A DNA stretch of 64,000 nt from Stappia sp. TSB10P1A (GTDB taxonomy: Bacteria; Pseudomonadota; Alphaproteobacteria; Rhizobiales; Stappiaceae). Positions within the stretch are counted from its first letter, which is position 1. Every line of letters starts with the position of its first letter. The notes beneath the pieces were generated by a model. That model was given only the letters and a program-made list of their open reading frames with translations, made no database searches and was not told the DNA's origin. The translations under genes were made by a program, and so were the position numbers. Positions 35,930 to 45,649 of the stretch are shown one piece after another. The stretch lies in NCBI RefSeq assembly GCF_900185725.1, contig NZ_FYAU01000035.1, positions 124,001 to 188,000 of the forward strand, in the 5' to 3' direction.

Positions 35930-38514
35930 GTGGTCCTCGCAAGGCCAAGCCGGCCATACAGGAAGGGCCTGCCGCCGGCCTCGAATCGGAGTGTGCCGTC
36001 TCCGGCGGGGGCCGGCCGCACCGGCTCGTCGGCGACGATGCCCTTGCTCCAGTGGGCGGGCAGGGTGATGCCGCCGATCATCCGGCCGAAGGGGCCGGGA
36101 ACCGGCTCGGCGAAGCGGATCGATGCGCCTTCCGCCCCGAGCCGGGTGCGGATCTTTTCATCCTGGTCGGGAAAGAGGCCGATCTCGCTGAACGGGTCGG
36201 TGACCCGAAGCGCGACATGGCCGGCGCCGGCGGTGTCGGCGAGATCGCGGCCATACTGGGTGTTCCAATAGGCGGCCCAGGCCGGGCCGAGCTCGTCGCT
36301 CAGCGCCTCGAGCCGTTCGTCATGGGTGGCGCTTTCCACCAGCAGGCGGTTCATCCGCGGGATCACCCAGAGCGGATGATCGAGCACCAGCCGGCGGGTC
36401 AACTCGCAGGCATGCAGGTTGCGATAGACGCCGCCGCCGTCGCGGAAGCTGCCAAGGCCGTTCTCGAAGGCGGGGGCGACGAGAGGCGCCAGCCCGCCGG
36501 CCGGCGCCAGCACGATGCAGCGCGGGGCCTCGAAGCCTGCCGGCCGGGGCAGCGCATGCCGGTGCAGCCGGCCGATGCGCTGCAGCAGCACGTCGGCCGG
36601 GCAGAGGTCGGTGACCAGCATGTCGGCGCAGATATCGAGGGATTTTTCAGTTGTGCTTGTAGATATAACTATGACGCTACCGCGAGGACGAACGGCCGGG
36701 TCCGGCGAAAGGGCGGTCTCCACCGCGGTGTCGAGCAGTTCACGATCCTCGGGCGCGAAGCGGGAATGATGCAGCGCCGGGCCGCCCTCCACCTGCCACA
36801 GCAGGTCCCGGCCGTCCGCCGCGATCACGGCCTCGAGCGTTGCGACGGCGGCGGCGACGGTGTTGCGGATGACGAGGACCCTGGCGCCGCGCCGGGCGGC
36901 ATCGAGGGCGATTTCGGCGGCCTGGTCCGCCTCCCAGGACGGGGCGAGCGTCATGGCGACGGCTTTCGCGCGGCCCTCGCTTTCTACGGCCTGGGGCATT
37001 TGCCGGTGCCTGCCCCAGAGAGCCGGATAGGGCGTGTCGGCGGCCTGCGCGAAGGGCGGCGGCCGCGTCCTGGCGCCGCCGAGCCAGCGGCTGCGCGCCG
37101 AGGCGCCGAGCGTCGCCGACATCAGCAGCGCATGGCCGCCGCGCCCAAGGTGGATGTCGAGCAGCAGCGACTGGATCGCCGACATGTAGGGGTCGGAGGC
37201 ATGGACTTCATCGATCACGAGAAGGGATCGCGACAGGGCGGCGCCGCGCAGATGCGCGTGTTTCACCTGCAGCGCGGCGAGCATCACCTGGTCGACCGTG
37301 CCGATGGCGATCGGCGCGGCGAGATAGCGGCGGCCGCTCTCCGCCGCCCAGCGGGCGATCGCGGCCTGCTCGCCCGGATCGTCGTCCCACAGCACCTTGA
37401 ATTCGGGCAGGGCCCGCCCCGTGGCGGTGCCGGCGGCGAGATAGCCGGGCACGGCGAGCACCGCCTGCGGGGCGCCGTCGCCGAACAGGCGCCGCATCGC
37501 CGCGTCGACGCGGCCATGGATCTGCTTGGCGGCGGCGCGGGTCGGCAGGGCGAAATAGAGACTGTCCACCTGCCCGGCGGCGAAGAGCCGGGCGAAGCGC
37601 CAGAGCGCGGCTTCGGTCTTCCCCGAGCCGGTCTCGGCTTCCAGGATGACCAGCGGATCGTCGAGCGGCCAGTCGGACAGGGCGGCCTGCGCCGGGCGGG
37701 GCGCGCCGTGCCGCGACAGGGCCGTAAAGATCCGGTCCGGCGCCGGCATCGCTGCGCGCCAGGGCTCCGTCACGAGGCCGACCCCGGACAGCATGGTGCC
37801 GGCACGGGCGCGCGCCGTTTCGATATAGTCGGGATCGAGCCGCGCCTGAAAGGCGAACAGGCGCGCATCGGAGCCGAGCCAGTCGGCAAGCGACAGCAGG
37901 CCGCACAGGAGATGCTGAAAGTCCGGCGCATCGGGCAGGGGCGGCTGGCCGCTCGACGCGAAGGCGGGGGCGAACCAGCGCCGCAGGCAGGCACCCATCT
38001 GCGCGCCGGCGGCCAGCGGATCGTAACCGCTGGCCGCCACCGGCTGCCAGTCCCGCGCCGCGCCGGACATGTCGAGGGCGAACGGCCGGCCGTGATGGGC
38101 AAGGACGGCGAGCAGGAGATCCGGCCCGACGCCCCAGTCCAGCAACTCGCCCAGGCAAAGGTGCTCCGCCATGCGGCCCTGGAACGGCCGGTCCCTTGCC
38201 ATGAAGATCGACGCGCCTTCGCGCAAGTGGCCGCGCAGGGCAGCATGCCAGATCCCTTGCGGCCAGCCCTTGGCCTGGAAGCCGGGATGCAGCTTGCCGC
38301 AGTCATGCAGGAAGGCCAGCACGGCAAGCCGGCTGAGATCGGTCTCGGTCAGTTTTCGCGCCGCGGCGCGCTCCAGCCGCGCCCGCACCACCGGCAGGCG
38401 GACCAGCAGGTCGAAACAGGCCGCAACGTCAGCGCAATGGTGCAAGAGATGGTGGCGAGCCCCGTCTTGCAGTTTGCCCCAGGGCTCGCCAAGGTCAGTG
38501 TCGGTTACTGGCAT
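35926..38514 (-). CDS. cas3: CRISPR-associated helicase/nuclease Cas3 (HD-DExH)
   Basis: 862 residues, close to the usual 850-900. The HD nuclease has HHLLHHCADV at 21-30 and LHDCGKLHPGFQ at 69-80. The helicase has Walker A ETGSGKT (294-300), DEVH (435-438), SATLG (466-470) and QRIGRLHRH (645-653). It degrades the non-target strand after Cascade binding. Motif V reads STSTTEKSLDI, where I-E relatives commonly have a form like STQVVEQSLDI, and lies in an AT-rich DNA patch. It begins at 38514 with a run of AT-rich sequence upstream and leads the cas operon. Confidence 0.95.
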   Translation of the reverse strand: MPVTDTDLGEPWGKLQDGARHHLLHHCADVAACFDLLVRLPVVRARLERAAARKLTETDLSRLAVLAFLHDCGKLHPGFQAKGWPQGIWHAALRGHLREGASIFMARDRPFQGRMAEHLCLGELLDWGVGPDLLLAVLAHHGRPFALDMSGAARDWQPVAASGYDPLAAGAQMGACLRRWFAPAFASSGQPPLPDAPDFQHLLCGLLSLADWLGSDARLFAFQARLDPDYIETARARAGTMLSGVGLVTEPWRAAMPAPDRIFTALSRHGAPRPAQAALSDWPLDDPLVILEAETGSGKTEAALWRFARLFAAGQVDSLYFALPTRAAAKQIHGRVDAAMRRLFGDGAPQAVLAVPGYLAAGTATGRALPEFKVLWDDDPGEQAAIARWAAESGRRYLAAPIAIGTVDQVMLAALQVKHAHLRGAALSRSLLVIDEVHASDPYMSAIQSLLLDIHLGRGGHALLMSATLGASARSRWLGGARTRPPPFAQAADTPYPALWGRHRQMPQAVESEGRAKAVAMTLAPSWEADQAAEIALDAARRGARVLVIRNTVAAAVATLEAVIAADGRDLLWQVEGGPALHHSRFAPEDRELLDTAVETALSPDPAVRPRGSVIVISTSTTEKSLDICADMLVTDLCPADVLLQRIGRLHRHALPRPAGFEAPRCIVLAPAGGLAPLVAPAFENGLGSFRDGGGVYRNLHACELTRRLVLDHPLWVIPRMNRLLVESATHDERLEALSDELGPAWAAYWNTQYGRDLADTAGAGHVALRVTDPFSEIGLFPDQDEKIRTRLGAEGASIRFAEPVPGPFGRMIGGITLPAHWSKGIVADEPVRPAPAGDGTLRFEAGGRPFLYGRLGLARTT

Positions 38515-38628
38515 GAAACGCCTAATGGAAAAAATATCAGTGCAACTTTGAAGACAGGGTAGAAGTGTCTTCTCCCTTGCGTCAAGACAGCAGACCTGTC
38601 CTGATTGCCCGCCGGCCGACCGGGCAAG
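38515..38628 (-). promoter_or_regulatory. Leader of the cas operon between array 2 and cas3
   Basis: The 114-bp region is AT-rich near cas3, with GCACTGATATTTTTTCC and TTGACG (38583-38578) on the minus strand. No promoter is unambiguous, so the operon could also be read from the array 2 leader. A short GACACTTC/GAAGTGTC inverted repeat lies near 38563-38575. Confidence 0.45.
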
Positions 38629-39510
38629 GATCTATCCCCACGCGTGTGGGGGAACCGTTGCGCTGTCCGTCAGGAAAAGCGTGTCGGCGGGCCTATCCCC
38701 ACGCGTGTGGGGGAACCCCCCACATGCGCTCGGGACCTGCCTCGGACGGGGGCCTATCCCCACGCGTGTGGGGGAACCCGTGCTGGTCGGCGGCGCAGAA
38801 GGACCCGCCGGGGCCTATCCCCACGCGTGTGGGGGAACCAGATCAAGGCGGGACGCGGGCGTGTCGCACTGAGGCCTATCCCCACGCGTGTGGGGGAACC
38901 GCGGCAGCGATTCCGGCTCGCGCAGCTTGTAGGGGCCTATCCCCACGCGTGTGGGGGAACCTGCAGGTATGCGATGCCGCCAATGGTCGCAGAGGGCCTA
39001 TCCCCACGCGTGTGGGGGAACCGTCTCTCCCGGCTGTCACGTCCCCCATCAGACGGGCCTATCCCCACGCGTGTGGGGGAACCAGAAGCTGCTTTTTCGC
39101 CGCCTCAAGCTTCACGGGCCTATCCCCACGCGTGTGGGGGAACCCTCCAGAGCAAGCTGCGGCAGGCCTTGGACGAGGGCCTATCCCCACGCGTGTGGGG
39201 GAACCCTACGTTCTTCGGAATCGTCGGGCATTTTGCCGGGCCTATCCCCACGCGTGTGGGGGAACCATGGGAACAAGGGCCACTACTATCGGGTCTCTGG
39301 GCCTATCCCCACGCGTGTGGGGGAACCCTGCGCTCGCTGCCGGCCGGCGGGTCGCTGCTGGGCCTATCCCCACGCGTGTGGGGGAACCCATAGCCGCTGC
39401 TATCGGGCAGGACGATAGGGGGGCCTATCCCCACGCGTGTGGGGGAACCGACTTCGAAGACGACGACGAGGGGGGAGACTGGGGCCTATCCCCACGCGTG
39501 TGGGGGAACC
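38629..39510 (-). CRISPR. CRISPR array 2, type I-E, 15 repeats and 14 spacers
   Basis: Repeats with the same sequence as array 1 recur every 61 bp from 38629 to 39483. The first (distal) one is degenerate: GATC replaces GGCC at its low-coordinate end, typical of the oldest repeat. The leader lies at the high-coordinate end, so new spacers are added near 39510. Transcription runs toward cas3. No spacer is shared with array 1. Confidence 0.98.
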
Positions 39511-39555
39511 CCTAGGGCCCAAGAGGTTGACTTTCCTCGACAGTGTCAAAGAACA
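39511..39555 (-). promoter_or_regulatory. Leader and promoter of CRISPR array 2
   Basis: On the minus strand TTGACA (39549-39544) and CCTCTT (39526-39521) are 17 bp apart and 10 bp from the first repeat, the same geometry as array 1. Similarity to leader 1 ends abruptly at 39555, marking the conserved leader as 45 bp. Confidence 0.78.
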
Positions 39556-39674
39556 CCGGGTGGCCGGTTTGAAAAGCGAGGGGCAGGCCCCGCGCGCGGC
39601 AAGTCTATCGGCGGGCTCCGGCCGGGGTCAAGCTGGCCGCGTGCCGTGCCAGTGCCGGTACGTCCCGCGCCGCC

Positions 39675-40154
39675 TCAAAACTCCAGCAGGGCGTTGTCGA
39701 TCACCTCCTTCATCACGAAGAAGGTGCGGGTCTGGCGGGTGCCGGGCAGGGCGATCAGCTTGTCGCCGTGCAGGCGGTTGAAGTCGGCCATGTCGCGCAC
39801 GCGGATCTTCAGCATGTAGTCGAAATCGCCGGCGACCAGATGGCAGTCGAGGACGAAGGCGAGCTTGCGCACCGCCGCCTCGAATTCGCTGAAGCTCTCC
39901 GGCGTCGAGCGGTCCAGCACCACGCCGACCAGCACCAAGGAGCCGCGCTCGACCTTCTCCGGGGCGATCATCGCGCGCACGCCCCGGATATAGCCTTCGG
40001 CGAACAGCCGCTGGGTGCGCCGGTGACAGGTGGCCGGCGAGGTGTTGGTGCGCTGCGCCAGTTCCGCATTGGTCAGCCGGCCGTCCTCCTGCAGCAGCTT
40101 GAGGATCTTCAGGTCGGTGCGGTCGAGGCGACCTGCCGTGGAAGGATCTTTCAT
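39675..40154 (-). CDS. acdR: Lrp/AsnC-family regulator, AcdR type
   Basis: 159 residues. The N-terminal HTH is DRTDLKILKLLQEDGRLTNAELAQRTNTSPATCHRRTQRL. The C-terminal RAM effector domain has VLDCHLVAGDFDYMLKIRVRDMADF. It is divergent from the ACC deaminase gene with 162 bases between, the standard acdR/acdS arrangement where AcdR activates acdS. The ATG at 40154 follows AAGAG; a longer frame adds nothing recognisable. Confidence 0.88.
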   Translation of the reverse strand: MKDPSTAGRLDRTDLKILKLLQEDGRLTNAELAQRTNTSPATCHRRTQRLFAEGYIRGVRAMIAPEKVERGSLVLVGVVLDRSTPESFSEFEAAVRKLAFVLDCHLVAGDFDYMLKIRVRDMADFNRLHGDKLIALPGTRQTRTFFVMKEVIDNALLEF

Positions 40155-40316
40155 TTTATGTCTCTTGATCGAAAGCTTGCGGGGGATAACGGCGTTTTCA
40201 TGCGGTCTGTATGGAGGTTCAGGCCTTGAATTAGAGAGCACATTTCACGGCTTCGTTGCTAGCTTTTTCGCCGGTTCCACAAGGCCCGCAACGGGCCCCT
40301 ACCGGCGAGGACAGGC

Positions 40317-41330
40317 ATGCTCGGGAAATTCGAACGCTATCCGCTCACCTTCGGCCCCACGCCCATCGAGAAGCTGGAGCGGCTGAGCCAGCATCTGGGC
40401 GGCAAGGTCGAGATCCATGCCAAGCGCGAGGACTGCAACTCGGGCCTCGCCTTCGGCGGCAACAAGCTGCGCAAGCTGGAATATATCGTGCCGGACGCCA
40501 TCGCCAGCGGTGCCGACACGCTGGTCTCCATCGGCGGCGTGCAGTCCAACCACACGCGCATGGTGGCGGCGGTGGCGGCCAAGATCGGCTTCAAGTGCCG
40601 CCTGGTGCAGGAAAGCTGGGTGCCGCATGAGGACGCGGTCTATGACCGGGTCGGCAACATCATGCTGAGCCGCATCATGGGCGCCGACGTGCAAATGGTC
40701 GACGAGGGCTTCGACATCGGCATCCGCCGGAGCTGGGAAGAGGCGATCGCCGAGGTCGAGGCCTCGGGGGGCAAGCCCTACGCCATCCCCGCCGGCGCCT
40801 CGGTGCACAAGTATGGCGGCCTCGGCTATGTCGGCTTCGCCGAGGAAGTGCGGGCGCAGGAAGAGGCGCTCGGCTACAGGTTCGACTATATCGTCGTGTG
40901 CACGGTGACCGGCTCCACCCATGCCGGCATGCTGGTCGGCTTTGCCAAGGACGGGCGCGCGCGCAACGTCATCGGCATCGACGCCTCGGCAACCCCGGAA
41001 CAGACCCGCGACCAGGTGCTGGAGATCGCCTCGCGCACGGCCGAACTGGTCGAACTCGGCCGGCCGATCGAGAAGGACGACGTGGTGCTGGTGGAAGATT
41101 ATGCCTATCCGATCTACGGCGTGCCGTCGGACGAGACCAAGGAGGCGATCCGCCTGTGCGCGCGCCTGGAAGGCATGATCACCGACCCGGTCTACGAGGG
41201 CAAGTCGATGCAGGGCATGATCGACCTGGTCAAGAAGGGCTATTTCCCGGAAGGCTCCAAGGTGCTCTACGCGCATCTGGGCGGCGCCCCGGCGCTGAAC
41301 GGCTACGGCTACACGTTCCGCAACGGCTGA
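40317..41330 (+). CDS. acdS: 1-aminocyclopropane-1-carboxylate deaminase
   Basis: 337 residues. [45 protein letters not shown] holds the PLP lysine, and [14 protein letters not shown] follows with the conserved serine. [16 protein letters not shown] contains the Tyr-Glu pair characteristic of true ACC deaminases. The enzyme converts ACC to 2-oxobutanoate and ammonia in the cytoplasm and lowers plant ethylene, suggesting plant association. D-cysteine desulfhydrases are close relatives, but the YE motif and the acdR neighbour support AcdS. Confidence 0.93.
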   Translation: MLGKFERYPLTFGPTPIEKLERLSQHLGGKVEIHAKREDCNSGLAFGGNKLRKLEYIVPDAIASGADTLVSIGGVQSNHTRMVAAVAAKIGFKCRLVQESWVPHEDAVYDRVGNIMLSRIMGADVQMVDEGFDIGIRRSWEEAIAEVEASGGKPYAIPAGASVHKYGGLGYVGFAEEVRAQEEALGYRFDYIVVCTVTGSTHAGMLVGFAKDGRARNVIGIDASATPEQTRDQVLEIASRTAELVELGRPIEKDDVVLVEDYAYPIYGVPSDETKEAIRLCARLEGMITDPVYEGKSMQGMIDLVKKGYFPEGSKVLYAHLGGAPALNGYGYTFRNG

Positions 41331-41370
41331 CGGGCCGCAACGGCTGACGGGCCGCAGCGGCTGACGGGCC
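41320..41370. repeat. Three tandem 17-bp repeats at the end of acdS
   Basis: GCAACGGCTGACGGGCC occurs three times, the last with one change. The first copy contains the acdS stop codon. Confidence 0.85.
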
Positions 41371-41531
41371 GAAGGGCTGGGGCGTTCCCGGTCCTGGGAT
41401 GAACGATAGACAGCGGGCGGGCGCGGGACGAGGGTTCCGCGCCCGTGCGCGTGTCCGGGACCCGAGCGGGGCCTGCGAGACGGGGCGGGAGAGGGGCCGG
41501 GTCAGGTGCGCCCGGGTCAGGTGCGCTCGGA

Positions 41532-43673
41532 TCAGGCCTGGCCGATGCCGGAGAGATAGCTGACGAGGTCGGTCTCGGAGGTGGTCGGGCGGCCGAACAG
41601 ATAGCCCTGGGCGAGATCGCAGCCATAGTGGCGCAGGAAGGCGAGCTGCTCGCGGGTCTCGATCCCTTCGGCGACGACGTCCATGCCGAGCGACTTGGCG
41701 AGGCTGATCACCGTGCGCACGATCACCGCGTCGTCGGCATCGGTCTCGATGTCGCGGACGAAGGACTGGTCGATCTTCAGCCGGTCGACGCGGATCCGCT
41801 TGAGATGGGCGAGCGAGGCATAGCCGGTGCCGAAATCGTCGAGCGCGATGCGGGTGCCGAACCTGCGCAACTCGCGCAGGGTCAGCGCGATGCGCTCGGC
41901 GGAGCGGCCGAGAATCACCGTTTCCGTCACCTCGATCTCCAGCCGCTGAGGCGGAAAGCCGTAGTCGCGCAGGGCGGCGGCGATGCTGGCGGCGAAGTCC
42001 GGCTCGCGAAGCTGGGCGGCCGAGACATTGACGGAGATGGTGCCGGGGTCGATGCCGGTGTCGGCGAGCCGGCGCGCCAGGCGCAGGGTGCGGGTGAGCA
42101 GCAGCCGGCCGAGCGGCACGGCAAGGCCGGTCTCCTCGGCCAGCGGAATGAATTCGGCCGGCGAGATCGCCTGTCCGTCCAGCGTCCAGCGGGCCAGCGC
42201 CTCGAAGCCCTTGTGACGGCCGCTGCCGGCCTCGACGATGGGCTGGAAGGCGACGCGCAGCGTGTCGGCGACGATCGCCCCGCGCAGCGCCTCGGCCAGG
42301 CTCTGGCGGCGTTCGCGCACCGCGCTCAGCGCCCGGGAAAAGAACACATGGGTCTGGCGCCCGGCGGCCTTGGCCTCGAACAGGGCGATGTCGGCGTGTT
42401 TCAGCAAGGTGTTGGGCGTGTCGCCGTCGCGGGGGAAGAGCGCGACGCCCATGGAGACGGTGGCCGAGAGATCCCGCCCGTCGATATGGACATTCTGGGA
42501 CAGGCGCGCGTCGATGCGGGCGATGGTGTCGAGCACGGCCTGCTCGCCGGAGATCCGCGGCAGCACCACGACGAATTCGTCGCCGCCGATCCGCGCGACG
42601 ACGTCGTCGCGCCCGGCGCTTTCGGTCAGCCGCTCGGCGGTGGCGCGCAGGAAGATGTCGCCGGCATCGTGGCCGAGCGTGTCGTTGATGTCCTTGAAAT
42701 GGTCGAGATCGATCAGGATCAGCGCGCCGCCGGCGCGATCGGCAAGGCGCTGGCGCAGGGCCGTTTCGAGGCGGCGGCGCAGCAGGGTGCGGTTGGCAAG
42801 GCCGGTGAGCTCGTCGCGCTCGGCAAGCCGGCGGATCTCCTCGTCCTTCCTGCGCTGCTCGGTGACGTCGAGAATGACGGAGTGCCAGACCGTGTCGCCA
42901 TTCGCCTCGCGATGCGGCAGGCCGCGCCCCTCCAGCCACTTGAAGCGGCCGGACGGCGTGGTCAGGCGCCAGATATAGTGCCAGGGCTTGAGGCTGCGCG
43001 CCGAGTCCACCACAGAGGCCCGCATCGGCGGCACGTCGTCGGGATGGATCATGTTCCAGATCGGCGTCGGATCGGTGTTGATCACCTCCGCCGGGAGCTC
43101 CCAGATGCCGATGCAGCCCGGCGTCATGTCGAAGATCTGGTGGGTGCCGTCGGTGCGCAGGCGATAGCGGAAGATCGCGCCGGGGATGTTCTCGGTCAGC
43201 GCCCGGAAGCGGGCCTCGCTGGCCTGCAGGTCGGCATAGGCCTGGATCTGCGCGGTGATGTCGGTGACGGTGATGTTCCAGGCATCGCCCGGCAGGTCCG
43301 GGCGGGGAAGGCCGCGGCCGACCACCCATTTCTCGGAGCCTTCGGTGCGGATGCGGAAGGTCGCCGACCACTCCGTCCGGCCTTTCCCGGCCTCGCGCAG
43401 CCGGTCGTGGAGATGGGGCAGGTCGTCGGGATGGATGCGGCGCCACAGGCGGCGCGGGCACTTGCCGATCTCCGGCAGGGACAGGCCCCACAGGGCTTCG
43501 CTGCTCTCGCTGAGATAGTCGATCTGGAACCCGCGCGAGGGGGTGCGCGACAGGCGCATGATGGCCACCGGCAGGAGATTGGTCAGCATCAACCGTGCCG
43601 CCGGGTTGTCGAGCGCAGGTGCTTTCGCGCTGCTGCGCTCATTGGATCCCGGTTTCGCCGATGTACTCGTCAC
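41532..43673 (-). CDS. PAS-PAS-GGDEF-EAL c-di-GMP signalling protein
   Basis: 713 residues from a GTG at 43673; the open frame extends to an ATG at 43841 but the added residues look untranslated. Two PAS domains (with WRRIHPDDLPHL and WNMIHPDDVPPM) are followed by GGDEF (RIGGDEFVVVLP) and EAL (GFEALARW, SVNVSAAQL, EIEVTETV, ALDDFGTGYASL, VVAEGIETREQ). The RxxD inhibitory site is not in the usual place. All key EAL residues are present, so both activities are possible. No membrane segment is seen. Confidence 0.92.
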   Translation of the reverse strand: MTSTSAKPGSNERSSAKAPALDNPAARLMLTNLLPVAIMRLSRTPSRGFQIDYLSESSEALWGLSLPEIGKCPRRLWRRIHPDDLPHLHDRLREAGKGRTEWSATFRIRTEGSEKWVVGRGLPRPDLPGDAWNITVTDITAQIQAYADLQASEARFRALTENIPGAIFRYRLRTDGTHQIFDMTPGCIGIWELPAEVINTDPTPIWNMIHPDDVPPMRASVVDSARSLKPWHYIWRLTTPSGRFKWLEGRGLPHREANGDTVWHSVILDVTEQRRKDEEIRRLAERDELTGLANRTLLRRRLETALRQRLADRAGGALILIDLDHFKDINDTLGHDAGDIFLRATAERLTESAGRDDVVARIGGDEFVVVLPRISGEQAVLDTIARIDARLSQNVHIDGRDLSATVSMGVALFPRDGDTPNTLLKHADIALFEAKAAGRQTHVFFSRALSAVRERRQSLAEALRGAIVADTLRVAFQPIVEAGSGRHKGFEALARWTLDGQAISPAEFIPLAEETGLAVPLGRLLLTRTLRLARRLADTGIDPGTISVNVSAAQLREPDFAASIAAALRDYGFPPQRLEIEVTETVILGRSAERIALTLRELRRFGTRIALDDFGTGYASLAHLKRIRVDRLKIDQSFVRDIETDADDAVIVRTVISLAKSLGMDVVAEGIETREQLAFLRHYGCDLAQGYLFGRPTTSETDLVSYLSGIGQA

Positions 43674-44018
43674 GACTTCCGTCCGGCTCTTTCGCTGACA
43701 TTCACCGGCCGTCACCGATCGGCGGATACCGACCGGCGGACGCCGACCTGACCTGTCGATGGTGCGGCGAACGGTTGCAGCCGCCAGCGCGCCACGGCCC
43801 CTCCGATGCGCGCCTGACGAGTGTAAGTCCATTATACGCATAATGAAAATTGATAATTCTGCCGCCGGGCCCGCTGATTTGGTTTTTGGTATACGCGCGT
43901 CTTACGCTGCACTTGCGCTCGCAAATTGCAAATCTCGCGCTGCGCGAGCCGGTGGACAGGCGGCCGCAGCACGCGGCTTGCGATTGCCCTGCGCCGTTGG
44001 CCAGCGCATGATCGGCGC

Positions 44019-45617
44019 ATGATCGCGGACGGACTTCTGGCGCTCGGCGGGGTCGGGCTGTTCCTCACAGGCATGGTGATTCTGACCGACGGGCTGCGGG
44101 CGCTGGCCGGCGGCTCGCTGCGGCGCACGCTCGCCCGCATGACCGACAGCCCGGCCAGCGGCGTGCTGGCGGGCGCCGGCTGCACCGCCGTGCTGCAGTC
44201 GTCGAGTGCCACCACCGTCACGGCGGTGGGCTTCGTCGGCGCCGGCCTGATGACCTTTCCGCAGGCGCTCGGCATCGTGCTCGGCGCCAATATCGGCACC
44301 ACCGCCAAGGGCTGGGTGGTGGCGCTGGTCGGCTTCAAGCTGGATCTCGGCATGGTGGCCCTGCCGCTGCTGCTGGCCGGCGCCCTGCTGCGGCTGCTGG
44401 GGCAGGGGCGGATGGCGCAGGCGGGCTGGGCGCTGACCGGCTTCAGCCTGCTGTTCCTCGGCGTCGACGCGCTGAAGGACGGGCTCGCCGCCTTCCAGGG
44501 CGTGGTGACGCCGGAGAGTTTTCCCGGCGACACGCTGTTCGGCCGGCTGCAACTGGTCGGCATCGGCATCCTGGTGACGCTGGTCACCCAGTCGTCGAGC
44601 GCCGGCGTGGTGATGGCGCTGGCGGCGCTCGCCGCCGGGTCGATCTCGCTGCCGCAGGCGGCGGCGCTGGTGATCGGCATGGACATCGGCACCACCGCGA
44701 CGGCGCTGCTCGCCTCGCTCGGCGGCTCGGTGGCGATGCGGCGCACGGGCGTTGCCCATGTGGTCTACAACCTGATGACGGCGACGCTCGCCTTCGCGCT
44801 GCTGACGCCGTTCTCGATTCTGGCCGCGGGCGGCGGCGGCGGGGCGGGCGATGCGCAACTGGCGCTGGTCGCCTTCCACACCGGCTTCAACGTGCTCGGG
44901 GTGCTGGTGATCCTGCCCTTCGCCGGGACGTTCGCCAGGGTCATCGAATGGATGGTGCCGGACCGTCAACCGCTGGCCGCCGGGCGGCTCGATCCGGCAC
45001 TGCTGGCCGAACCGGCGGCAGCGCTCGATGCGGCCGGGGTGAGCGCGCGCGAGCTTGCCGCCGGCCTCTTCACGGTGGTGGCGGACAAGCTGGAGGCGGA
45101 CGAGCCGGACGCCGGCAATGGCCGGCTGGACGAGGTTGCGGCGGGCATTTCCGCCCTGCGGACCTATGTCGACGGGCTGCGCACCGACCGGGGCGACCGG
45201 GCGGCGCATTCGCGCAACCTGTCGCTGCGCCACGCGCTCGACCATCTGTCGCGGCTGTCGGCGCGGGCGGGGGAGGACCGGCGGATCACCGGGCTGCACG
45301 ACGATGCGCGCCTCGGCCGGCGGGCGCACCTTTTGGCCGGCCTGGCGCGGCTGGCGGCGGGCCAGCTTTCGGACATGAGCAAGGTGGGCGCGCAGGGCGG
45401 CGGGGAGAGCGGCCGGCTGCCGGCGGAGGCGCGGCTCGCCCGGTTCCAGCACACCTTGCGCAAGCAGAGCGACCGGCTGCGCGCCGGGGCGATCGATGCC
45501 GCCGCGGCGCGCGAGATCGACGCGGAAACCGCGCTGGCCCGCCTCGACGGGCAGAGATGGCTGGCACGGGTCGCCCATCACCAGTGGCGGATCGTGCGCC
45601 ATCTCTCCCGCGTGTGA
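44019..45617 (+). CDS. Na/Pi-cotransporter family protein (NptA/PhoU-like fusion)
   Basis: 532 residues. Residues 1-320 carry about eight membrane segments with the twin signatures TAVLQSSSATTVTAVGFVGAG and VTQSSSAGVVMALAALAAG typical of the family. IVLGANIGTT and VIGMDIGTTATALL are the paired reentrant repeats. The C-terminal 200 residues form an alpha-helical PhoU-like domain. It probably imports phosphate with sodium. It is a single transcription unit, with ATG at 44019 preceded by little ribosome-binding evidence. Confidence 0.88.
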   Translation: MIADGLLALGGVGLFLTGMVILTDGLRALAGGSLRRTLARMTDSPASGVLAGAGCTAVLQSSSATTVTAVGFVGAGLMTFPQALGIVLGANIGTTAKGWVVALVGFKLDLGMVALPLLLAGALLRLLGQGRMAQAGWALTGFSLLFLGVDALKDGLAAFQGVVTPESFPGDTLFGRLQLVGIGILVTLVTQSSSAGVVMALAALAAGSISLPQAAALVIGMDIGTTATALLASLGGSVAMRRTGVAHVVYNLMTATLAFALLTPFSILAAGGGGGAGDAQLALVAFHTGFNVLGVLVILPFAGTFARVIEWMVPDRQPLAAGRLDPALLAEPAAALDAAGVSARELAAGLFTVVADKLEADEPDAGNGRLDEVAAGISALRTYVDGLRTDRGDRAAHSRNLSLRHALDHLSRLSARAGEDRRITGLHDDARLGRRAHLLAGLARLAAGQLSDMSKVGAQGGGESGRLPAEARLARFQHTLRKQSDRLRAGAIDAAAAREIDAETALARLDGQRWLARVAHHQWRIVRHLSRV

Positions 45618-45649
45618 GGTCGAGTGCCGGCTGCGAGGCTGGCGGCTGC

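Noticed and set aside
36052-38562. 836-codon open frame on the plus strand opposite cas3
   Set aside because: It is antisense to an unmistakable cas3 and has the Gly/Arg/Ala-rich composition of GC-rich shadow frames.
43826-43841. ATG at 43841 as start of the GGDEF-EAL gene
   Set aside because: It lies within ATGCGTATAATGG, which looks like a -10 element, and the first 56 codons are low in protein character; GTG at 43673 is preferred.
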